A DNA stretch of 49,565 bases from an uncultured Verrucomicrobiota bacterium (GTDB taxonomy: Bacteria; Verrucomicrobiota; Verrucomicrobiia; Limisphaerales; UBA1100): contig CACDBG010000007.1 of the NCBI GenBank assembly GCA_902551155.1, forward strand, positions 1 through 49,565. The letters run 5' to 3'. Under the pieces are notes generated by a model. The model made no database searches and was not told where the DNA came from. It saw only the letters and a list, made by a program, of their open reading frames with translations. The translations under genes and the position numbers were made by a program. This document shows positions 32,204 to 40,156 of the stretch, piece after piece; the first letter of the stretch is position 1; each line of letters begins with the position of its first letter.

Positions 32204-34867
32204 ATGAAGGACATTAGGTATTTTTTAGCAGGATTCACCGTCTTGGTAGCAATGATGGTTATGTCTGGTTGTGGCAAAAAAAAGGATTCTTCATCAACAG
32301 GAGCTAGCGAAGAGAAAATCACCGCTGCTGATCTGATTAGGCAACCTGATGGGAGATTTATCCTTAAGTCTACAGGCCAAGCTTTTACAGGGATTCAAAA
32401 AGAAAATTGGCCCGATTCTACCCCCAAAATAGAATTCAATTTTAAGGATGGGCGGCAGTCTGGTCGCTGCCGGGCATGGCATGAAAATGGCCGATTAGGA
32501 ATGGAAGGAATGTGGGAGATGGGGCAACCCGTTGGAGTGGTTCACGAATGGTCTCCAGACGGGATGTTGATGCGCAGAATGGAATATCGTAATGGCACAA
32601 AGATAAGCGATGTAACAGGGCCTTCAGCTCAAGCCCAAACACAGATCGATAAGAAATTAAAAGAGCGCGAAGCTCTGGATGGGCAGGAATGGAAAGCAGA
32701 AGTGGATGCACAGGATTATGAGCGTACCTTTGTTTATTTGTGGGACCGACTGCGAGAGACAAAGAACGATTGGTCGGTATGGCAGGGGTTTTCATTTAAT
32801 CAAATCGTTATTCCGAATTTTGAAAATACGGAAAAGATAAATCACCAATTGAAAGTAAAGGAATCACGGTGGCTTGAAGAGGAAAAACGGCCGCTTGATT
32901 TTTTATCTTGGGGAAGGTTTTTAAAACAATGGGAGCAATCCTATTTGATAAAGGAAACAGAATGGCATCAACAGGAATTTGATTCTGACGCGCAAGGCAA
33001 AAGATCACTTTTTAAGTTTGTCATTCATGCCATGTCAAAAAAAGATGCCAATAGGTATATCCTCAGGGGAGCAGTTAGAGTGTATTGGTCAGACAAGAAG
33101 GATTCGGACGGCCTTTGGTTGCCAGACAAGCTGGAGGTGGAAAATCTTAAAATTTTACAAAGACAAGGAGTTGTTCCGTTTGTGGATGTCGGTGAATTGA
33201 AGCCACGTCGAGACAATACCCACTTCACGCGTGAACAAATTCCCAATAGTATTGATCCTTCACCTCTTTTGGTTCGTGATTTAAATGGTGATCTTTTGCC
33301 TGAGATCATTCCCACAGGGGCAAATTTAATTTATTGGAATCAGGGGAATATGCAATTCAAGCCTGAGCCAATGCTTAGCGGAGGACGGGGCCAGTTTCCG
33401 GACGCTGCAGCTATTGTTGACTTTACCAATGATGGGCTGCCGGACCTGTTGACCTTTGGGCCTGATGAAAAACCGATGGTTTTCCGGGGCAACAAGGAAG
33501 GCCGGTTCGAGGTTCCCCCCATAATTAGTTTAAATGAGATCAAAAGAACACAATTGAGTGATCCTTCAGCAGTTGCGGTGGGAGACATAGATGGCGATGG
33601 AGACCTTGATGCATTTGTTCCTCAGTACCTCAACCCTTATGCTGCTGGTCGCGCGCCTACACCTTATTATGATGCGCTGGATGGGTTGCCAGCGTATTTG
33701 CTTATTAATCAAGGTGGCGGAAAATTTTTAGATGGAACTGTTGCTGCTAATTTATCTAAAAAGAGAAATCGAAGAACATATAGCTCCTCATTTGTTGATC
33801 TGGATAATGATAATGATTTGGATCTTGTTGTCGTAAGTGATTTTTCTGGTCTAGATCTTTACCTGAATGACGGTTCAGGCAGGTTTACCGACATTACTGA
33901 TCGCTTGGGTGATGATCATTACTCATTTGGTATGAGTCATGCCTTTGCTGACTATAATCAAGATGGATTGATGGATCTTTATATGGTGGGGATGGGTTCC
34001 ACCACAGCTAGAAGACTGGAACATTTGGGGTTGGGGCGAAAAGGATTTGAACCGATACAGGCTGCTCGAATGAAGATGGGCTATGGTAACCGGCTTCTTT
34101 TGGGAGATGGAAAAGGAGGATTTAAGCAGGCCGAATATAACGATTCGGTGGCACGAACCGGCTGGGCTTGGGGGTGTACTCCATGGGATTTCGATAATGA
34201 CGGAGACCGGGATCTATACATTGCAAATGGGCATATCAGCGGTACATCTGCCAAGGATTACTGCACCAAGTTTTGGAGGCACGATATATATACCCCAAAA
34301 ATTAAGACTCAAAGTGTGGTCATGGCGGGAGTGTTCAAAGAGTGTCAATCTGATTTGGGTAAAACTGAATCATGGAATGGATTCGAGCACAATGTGCTTT
34401 ATCTGAACGAAGGTGAAGGGAGATACACTAATATTTCCTTTTTGATGGGGCTTTCCAATGAAGCTGATTGTCGTTCGGTTGTTTCGGCTGATTTAGACTT
34501 GGATGGCCGTCCGGATTTGCTGGTAGTGGAAAAGGAGCCGGGAGATGACCGTACTCGAGATGGTCAAATTCGCTTGGTCCAGAACAAGATGGCCGCCGAA
34601 AACGATTGGATTGGAATTCATCTCCAGATTTCTGCAGGCAAACCCTTGTGGGGAGCTTTAGTGACTGTTAAACAAGAGGGGTATTCGCAATCTTTACCTA
34701 TCGTCACGGGGGATTCGTGGAAGGCGCAACATTCGACTAGTATCCATTTTGGGCTTGGAAAATATGGGCCCGTTAAAGAGATAATAGTACGTTGGCCTAA
34801 TGGTGTACTTACAAAACTAAATTCGCCATCAGTGAATTCTTACCACATCATCAAGGAGGGCAAATGA
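32204..34867 (+). CDS. Lipoprotein paralogue 1: YwqK/MORN-like + FG-GAP/VCBS + ASPIC/UnbV (CRTAC1-like)
   Basis: An 887-residue lipoprotein (lipobox MSGC, Cys23). A MORN/YwqK-like segment (about 50-135; FTGIQKENWPDSTPKIEFNF, GRCRAWHENGRLGMEGMW) is followed by an unrecognised Trp-rich domain (about 150-330; ETEWHQQEFDSDAQG, YILRGAVRVYW). An FG-GAP/VCBS-type propeller (about 345-760) has calcium-loop motifs such as DIDGDGDLDAF and DFDNDGDRDLY, and a C-terminal ASPIC/UnbV domain (about 800-885; IVTGDSWKAQHS, HFGLGKYGPVKEIIVRWPNG). Proteins of this type are surface-exposed binding or adhesion modules in PVC bacteria; the ligand is unknown. It is the first of four tandem paralogues; its stop overlaps the next start (ATGA). 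Confidence 0.87.
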   Translation: MKDIRYFLAGFTVLVAMMVMSGCGKKKDSSSTGASEEKITAADLIRQPDGRFILKSTGQAFTGIQKENWPDSTPKIEFNFKDGRQSGRCRAWHENGRLGMEGMWEMGQPVGVVHEWSPDGMLMRRMEYRNGTKISDVTGPSAQAQTQIDKKLKEREALDGQEWKAEVDAQDYERTFVYLWDRLRETKNDWSVWQGFSFNQIVIPNFENTEKINHQLKVKESRWLEEEKRPLDFLSWGRFLKQWEQSYLIKETEWHQQEFDSDAQGKRSLFKFVIHAMSKKDANRYILRGAVRVYWSDKKDSDGLWLPDKLEVENLKILQRQGVVPFVDVGELKPRRDNTHFTREQIPNSIDPSPLLVRDLNGDLLPEIIPTGANLIYWNQGNMQFKPEPMLSGGRGQFPDAAAIVDFTNDGLPDLLTFGPDEKPMVFRGNKEGRFEVPPIISLNEIKRTQLSDPSAVAVGDIDGDGDLDAFVPQYLNPYAAGRAPTPYYDALDGLPAYLLINQGGGKFLDGTVAANLSKKRNRRTYSSSFVDLDNDNDLDLVVVSDFSGLDLYLNDGSGRFTDITDRLGDDHYSFGMSHAFADYNQDGLMDLYMVGMGSTTARRLEHLGLGRKGFEPIQAARMKMGYGNRLLLGDGKGGFKQAEYNDSVARTGWAWGCTPWDFDNDGDRDLYIANGHISGTSAKDYCTKFWRHDIYTPKIKTQSVVMAGVFKECQSDLGKTESWNGFEHNVLYLNEGEGRYTNISFLMGLSNEADCRSVVSADLDLDGRPDLLVVEKEPGDDRTRDGQIRLVQNKMAAENDWIGIHLQISAGKPLWGALVTVKQEGYSQSLPIVTGDSWKAQHSTSIHFGLGKYGPVKEIIVRWPNGVLTKLNSPSVNSYHIIKEGK

Positions 34868-37503
34868 ACCGTTGTTTATTTATTGTTCTATTGGGATTTG
34901 CGGTTGCGTGCGGTAAGTCACCGGCTCCTCCGGGAAATAAAAAGTCTGCTCTTACCATTGTAATTCGATCCAGCGGGGAAGTGACTTTCAGGGATAGCTT
35001 GGTATTCGATAAAGAGACAGGGAAATTGTTTACCGGTTTACTTCGTGATGTTGCTGCTTCAGGAGCCGGCTTAAAGGCTGAAATCTATTTCAAGGATGGT
35101 CGACGTCATGGTTTAAGTAAGGAATGGCATGACAATGGGTTTAAATCGCTGGAGGGGGAATGGCAAGAGGGATTGCCTAAGGGTGAAATATCGGTGTGGA
35201 CGACTGATGGGTTATTAAAAACAACAACCATCTATGACTCGAGGGGCAATGTAATTAATCGTAAAACTGTGCCTTCTGAAAAATTGCAAAGCAAGGTGGA
35301 TGCGGCTGTTGAGAAGAGAGATGCAATGGACAAAACTGTGTGGAAAGGTGAGCTGCAGGCACAAGAATACGAAACAAAATTTATTGAATTATGGGACGAG
35401 TTGAGAGGGGCTGAAAAACCTTGGCAAGTGATTAAGAATTTCTCATTTGGAAAGATATCTTACCCCGAATTTGAACCTGAAAAACAGTTAGGTTGGGGGG
35501 TTCGTCAAGCTCGGTCATCAATGGAAATGCGTACGGTAAAATGGAAAGAATGGCTTGAGCAGATTAAGCGTTGGGAAGTATCTGGTTGGAGGTTAGAAGA
35601 ATCTGAATGGCATCAGGAATCGTTTATCCCGAAACAAGATGGTTTTCCTGTATCGCTTTTTAAGGCAGTGGTTCATTTGTTTGATAAAACCTCTGAACGA
35701 AGAGTGATTTATAGAGGAAGACTCAGGGTTTTGTGGGGTGATGATTATGTCCCTGTTGAGATTATGGTTGAAAACTTAGAGCGGCTTAGCCGTGTAGGAG
35801 AAGTTCCTTTTCGGGTAAAAAATGTTTTTGATTTAACCATTGATGATCCTAAGTCTCAGGATTTACGTAATCAATCGGGTCCCAGTATTTTTCCAACACC
35901 GCTGGTCGTTCAGGATTTAAATAAGGATGGTTTGCCGGAGGTTATCTTAGGGGGTAGTGGATTACTCTACTGGAACAGAGGGAATTTCCAGTTTGAGAAA
36001 TCGCAACTTATTTCGGGCCATTTTTATCGCTTTAAGGCAGGTGTTCTAGGAGATTTCAACGGGGATCAACAAGTTGACTGGTTTTCAATTGGTTCGGTTG
36101 ATCGATCTCCAGTATCACCCGTTTTATTTCCCGGAAAAACAGATGGATCTGGGTTTTTCTCCGAAGCAATAATCTCGCGTAGAACCTCTGGGCCGATTGA
36201 GTTTCCTCAATGCATTACCAGTGGTGATGTGGACGGAGATGGAGATTTGGATGTATTTGTTGCCCAATATAAAACTCCTTATGGAGGCGGTCAAATGCCT
36301 ACGCCCTATTATGATGCTAATGATGGTTTTCCTTCAGTGCTTTTATTAAATGATGGGACAGGTAGGTTTGTTGAGGCAACAGTTGATGCCGGATTGGGTG
36401 ACAAACGTTTTCGTCGTACTTATAGTGCTTCTTTTGTGGATTGGGATAAGGATGGTGACTTGGATTTGATGGTGGTAAGTGATTTTGCAGGTATTGATCT
36501 GTATTTGAATGATGGCACAGGAAAGTTCACTGACATTACAAGCCATCTTGGTAAAGAGCGTTACAGTTTTGGGATGAGTCACTCCTTGGCTGATTTTAAT
36601 GGGGACGGATTTCTGGATATCTACATGGTCGGAATGGGTTCAACAACTGCGCGTCGTCTAGCCAGTTTGGGTTTGGGTAAAAAAGGCTTTGAGCATTTGG
36701 ATGCTGCTCCTGATATGGGCTATGGTAATCGTCTTTTATTGGGTAACGCAAAAGGGCGGTTTAAACAGGCCTCTTACAATGATCAGTTGGCTAGGACCGG
36801 ATGGTCTTGGGGGTGTACTCCTTGGGATTTTGATAACGATGGAGACCGAGATATTTATGTGGTAAACGGGATGTTAAGTGGTCGCTCCGCTCGCGATTAT
36901 TGTACTACTTTTTGGCGGCACGATATTCGGGACGGGGCCTCCAACGAAACTTTATTAATGCAGGAGGTGTATAATCAGTGCATGAAGGGTTTGGGCAAAG
37001 ATATTTCCTGGAATGGTTTTGAACACAATTCTTTTTTAATGAATGAGGGGAGAGGGAATTACCATAATATTGGCTATCTGATGGGGGTAGGCTTTGAGTT
37101 TGACTGTCGTTCTGCCGTAGGGGCCGATTTGGATTTAGATGGCCGTACAGATTTGATGGTTGTTCAAATGGATCAACTGACCAATCGGCATAAAACTGGC
37201 AAAGCAGAGCACTACCTCCATTTGGTGCAAAACAATCTATCTACTCAGGGTAATTGGGTAGGTTTACACTTAAATCCAGGGTCTAATCCTGTTGGGGCCA
37301 TGGTAAGTGTTCGGGCTAATGGTAAAACGCAAACGTTGCCTGTAGTTACTGGCGACTCATATAGTTCGCAGCATCCCAATACTCTCCATTTTGGATTAGG
37401 GAAGGTTAATCAGGTTGAAGAATTACGTGTGGAGAAGGCTGGTCGCCAAATTCTTTTGTTAAAAAATCCAGAGATAAATAAGTATCATGGAGATAGTCGT
37501 TAA
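34864..37503 (+). CDS. Lipoprotein paralogue 2 of the tandem CRTAC1-like array
   Basis: An 879-residue protein with the same plan as its neighbours: lipoprotein signal (AVAC, Cys16), MORN/YwqK-like region (about 60-130; YFKDGRRHGLSKEWHDNGFKS), EWHQE-containing middle domain, FG-GAP/VCBS region (DVDGDGDLDVF, DWDKDGDLDLM) and ASPIC/UnbV end (VVTGDSYSSQHPN, HFGLGKVNQVEELR). Conserved signatures include PTPYYDANDG, GMGSTTARRL and WGCTPWDFDNDGDRD. A strong Shine-Dalgarno, AAGGAGG (34853-34859), lies in the end of paralogue 1 just before the overlapping ATGA, so translation is coupled but also independently primed. Confidence 0.87.
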   Translation: MNRCLFIVLLGFAVACGKSPAPPGNKKSALTIVIRSSGEVTFRDSLVFDKETGKLFTGLLRDVAASGAGLKAEIYFKDGRRHGLSKEWHDNGFKSLEGEWQEGLPKGEISVWTTDGLLKTTTIYDSRGNVINRKTVPSEKLQSKVDAAVEKRDAMDKTVWKGELQAQEYETKFIELWDELRGAEKPWQVIKNFSFGKISYPEFEPEKQLGWGVRQARSSMEMRTVKWKEWLEQIKRWEVSGWRLEESEWHQESFIPKQDGFPVSLFKAVVHLFDKTSERRVIYRGRLRVLWGDDYVPVEIMVENLERLSRVGEVPFRVKNVFDLTIDDPKSQDLRNQSGPSIFPTPLVVQDLNKDGLPEVILGGSGLLYWNRGNFQFEKSQLISGHFYRFKAGVLGDFNGDQQVDWFSIGSVDRSPVSPVLFPGKTDGSGFFSEAIISRRTSGPIEFPQCITSGDVDGDGDLDVFVAQYKTPYGGGQMPTPYYDANDGFPSVLLLNDGTGRFVEATVDAGLGDKRFRRTYSASFVDWDKDGDLDLMVVSDFAGIDLYLNDGTGKFTDITSHLGKERYSFGMSHSLADFNGDGFLDIYMVGMGSTTARRLASLGLGKKGFEHLDAAPDMGYGNRLLLGNAKGRFKQASYNDQLARTGWSWGCTPWDFDNDGDRDIYVVNGMLSGRSARDYCTTFWRHDIRDGASNETLLMQEVYNQCMKGLGKDISWNGFEHNSFLMNEGRGNYHNIGYLMGVGFEFDCRSAVGADLDLDGRTDLMVVQMDQLTNRHKTGKAEHYLHLVQNNLSTQGNWVGLHLNPGSNPVGAMVSVRANGKTQTLPVVTGDSYSSQHPNTLHFGLGKVNQVEELRVEKAGRQILLLKNPEINKYHGDSR

Positions 37504-37504
37504 A

Positions 37505-40156
37505 ATGCGCTTAATCGTGAACATTTTGATTGGATTGGTGTTTTTATCCGGTTGTAGCAAGAAAGCAGATTCTGAGAATATAACAGGGGATGTTCGGGTT
37601 GGGTTACAGGATGTAGAACAAAAAGGATTAATAGTTGTATTGAAATCATCAGGGGAAGCTTTTACCGGCATGGTTGAAGAGCAATGGCCAAACGGTGAAA
37701 AGAAAAGTGTGATCGAGTACAAATCAGGGCGGAAAAATGGTAAATCATTAGAATGGTATCTTGGCGGTCAAATGAAATCAAAGGGGCAATGGCTAAATGG
37801 AAAGCGCGAAGGTTTATTTTTGATTGTTTCTCAAGATGGATTGGAGCAGTACGAAGAGGTTTACCGCGATGGTGTGTTGTCTTCACGAAAAGGAAGTGCC
37901 TCAGCCAAATTAAAGGCACAGATCCGGGATGCGACTTTGACTCGAGACCAAATGGATAAGGACGTATGGAAAGATGAAATGGCTTCTCAGGATTATGAGT
38001 CGACGATTGTCCGGTTATGGGACGATTTACGTGCTGCTAAACATGATTGGCAGCCTCTACATGATTTCATTTTTAATAGTCTTAAAATTGGAGATCCTAA
38101 AAAAACAAGCAACCACCAACATTCAGTAAAGAAGGTGATTTTTGGGGCACCCGAAAGAATCTTGAGCCGAGCTCAGTGGCAGTCACAATTGGTCCAGTGG
38201 AAAAAATTGGGTTATCGACTGGTGGAAACCGAATGGCATCAAGAGATTTTTGAGCCGTCGCTTGATGGAAAACCAGCCTCTTCCCAGTTTAAAATTGTAG
38301 CCCACGTTGAACATAAAAAGAACGAGGAAAGATATATTATTAGAGGCCGGCTGCATATTCGTTGGAGTGGTAAACGCGATGTGTCGGGTCGGCCAATTGT
38401 TTCAGATATGAGGCTGACGGAGATGCTGCTTTTGAGGCGTAATGGGGTAATTCCTTTTTCAAAATCGGCTGTTTTGGATGTATTAGTTGAAGATCCTCAG
38501 AAGCGAAGGAGGTTGCAGCAGAGTGCTAAAGCAGGTTCTCCAGGGAACGCATTGGCGGCACCTTTATTGGTTGAGGATTTGACCGGGGATGGCCTGCCAG
38601 AAATTTTATTGGCTGGTGCGAATCGTTTGTTTTTGAACCGAGGAGGAATGAGTTTTGAATCGAGAGTTCTAATTCCAGAGTTGCAGCGTGAATTGATGGC
38701 TGCATCTCTTGCTGATTTTGATGGTGATGGGAAACTGGATCTATTTGGGGTTGCTAACGGCGCTGTTCCGGCCTTGTTTTTAGGGAAAGGGGAGGGTCAT
38801 TTTGCGTTTCCTCCAAAAACGGTTCAAATTGCCCCGATTGATTTTCCCCAATCTGTTAGTGTGGGGGATATAGATAATGATGGCGATTTAGATGTGTATC
38901 TCGCCCAGTATAAACCTCCATATGGAGCCGGCCAAATGCCAACCCCTTATTACGACGCAAACGATGGGGCTCCGGCTTTGCTGCTCGTAAATGATGGCAA
39001 GGGTACTTTTACTGATGGCACTCAGTCTGCGGGATTGGATAAAAAGAATCGTCGTCGCACATTTAGTGGGTCGTTGGTGGATCTTGATGCAGACAAGGAT
39101 TTGGATTTGGTCGTGGTGAGTGATTTTGCTGGAATCGATATTTACCTGAATGATGGGGTGGGCAAATTTAGTGATGTAACCGATCATCTAGGAAATCATC
39201 GCTATAGTTTTGGGATGAGCCATGCCCTGGCAGATTTTAATGGCGATGGAAAGATTGATATTTATATGACGGGAATGGGGTCGACCACAGCGCGACGCTT
39301 AACCCGTTTGGGACAGGGGCGTAAAGGGTTTGAGCATCTCAAGGCAGCACCTGATATGGGTTATGGAAACCGTTTATTGTTGGGGCAGGGCGTTGGGCGA
39401 TTTCAACAGCCCGAATATAATGATTTATTGGCCCGTACTGGTTGGTCTTGGGGGTGTACTCCATGGGATTTTGATAATGATGGTGACCGCGATTTATATA
39501 TAGCCAATGGGAATTTAAGCGCAAAGTCAGCTCAGGACTATTGCACTACATTTTGGCGTCATGACTTGCGCGATGGGACATCGAAAGACAGTTTTGTAAT
39601 GAGTGGGGTATATATGCAGTGCATGTCCGGTTTAGGGATGGATATTTCATGGAATGGATATGAGCACAATGCATTACTCATTAACGAAGGATCCGGGAGC
39701 TACTTAAATATTTCATTTTTACTTGGATTGTCTTTTGAGTTTGACAGTCGCAGTGTGGTTTCTGCTGACTTGGATATGGATGGTCGACCGGATTTATTGG
39801 TTATTGAGCGGGATCGCCTGCGTAATGTTCATCAGACTTTTGGTTTTGTAAATTATGTGCATTTGGTTCGGAACCAAATGCCAGCTAACGGTAATCATTG
39901 GATTGGGGTGCAACTTCCGTTGGACCAACCTGATTATTCACCTTCTGGAGCAATGGTTTGGGTGCATACTAAAGATGGCAAGCAGTGTTTGCCTGTGGTT
40001 TCAGGAGATTCTTATAAGGCGCAACATCCTGCTGCACGACATTTTGGATTGGGTAATACTGATAAAGTTGCAGCTATTGAAGTGCAGTGGCCCAATGGGG
40101 AAATAACAATGGTTAAAAATCCGCTTGTTGATAAATACAACATCATAGAACCATGA
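37505..40156 (+). CDS. Lipoprotein paralogue 3 of the tandem CRTAC1-like array
   Basis: About 883 residues from ATG 37505, one base after the previous stop; an in-frame ATG at 37487 would add six residues before the signal peptide. Lipobox LSGC (Cys17 from ATG 37505). MORN/YwqK-like region about 35-125 (EAFTGMVEEQWPNGEKKSV, KGQWLNGKREG), middle domain with ETEWHQEIFEPSLDG, FG-GAP/VCBS motifs (DFDGDGKLDLF, DIDNDGDLDVYLAQY) and ASPIC/UnbV end (PVVSGDSYKAQHPA, IEVQWPNGEITM). It keeps the same PTPYYDANDG and MGSTTARRL signatures. A GGAG about 12 bases before ATG 37505 may serve as ribosome-binding site. The TGA overlaps the start of paralogue 4. Confidence 0.85.
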   Translation: MRLIVNILIGLVFLSGCSKKADSENITGDVRVGLQDVEQKGLIVVLKSSGEAFTGMVEEQWPNGEKKSVIEYKSGRKNGKSLEWYLGGQMKSKGQWLNGKREGLFLIVSQDGLEQYEEVYRDGVLSSRKGSASAKLKAQIRDATLTRDQMDKDVWKDEMASQDYESTIVRLWDDLRAAKHDWQPLHDFIFNSLKIGDPKKTSNHQHSVKKVIFGAPERILSRAQWQSQLVQWKKLGYRLVETEWHQEIFEPSLDGKPASSQFKIVAHVEHKKNEERYIIRGRLHIRWSGKRDVSGRPIVSDMRLTEMLLLRRNGVIPFSKSAVLDVLVEDPQKRRRLQQSAKAGSPGNALAAPLLVEDLTGDGLPEILLAGANRLFLNRGGMSFESRVLIPELQRELMAASLADFDGDGKLDLFGVANGAVPALFLGKGEGHFAFPPKTVQIAPIDFPQSVSVGDIDNDGDLDVYLAQYKPPYGAGQMPTPYYDANDGAPALLLVNDGKGTFTDGTQSAGLDKKNRRRTFSGSLVDLDADKDLDLVVVSDFAGIDIYLNDGVGKFSDVTDHLGNHRYSFGMSHALADFNGDGKIDIYMTGMGSTTARRLTRLGQGRKGFEHLKAAPDMGYGNRLLLGQGVGRFQQPEYNDLLARTGWSWGCTPWDFDNDGDRDLYIANGNLSAKSAQDYCTTFWRHDLRDGTSKDSFVMSGVYMQCMSGLGMDISWNGYEHNALLINEGSGSYLNISFLLGLSFEFDSRSVVSADLDMDGRPDLLVIERDRLRNVHQTFGFVNYVHLVRNQMPANGNHWIGVQLPLDQPDYSPSGAMVWVHTKDGKQCLPVVSGDSYKAQHPAARHFGLGNTDKVAAIEVQWPNGEITMVKNPLVDKYNIIEP

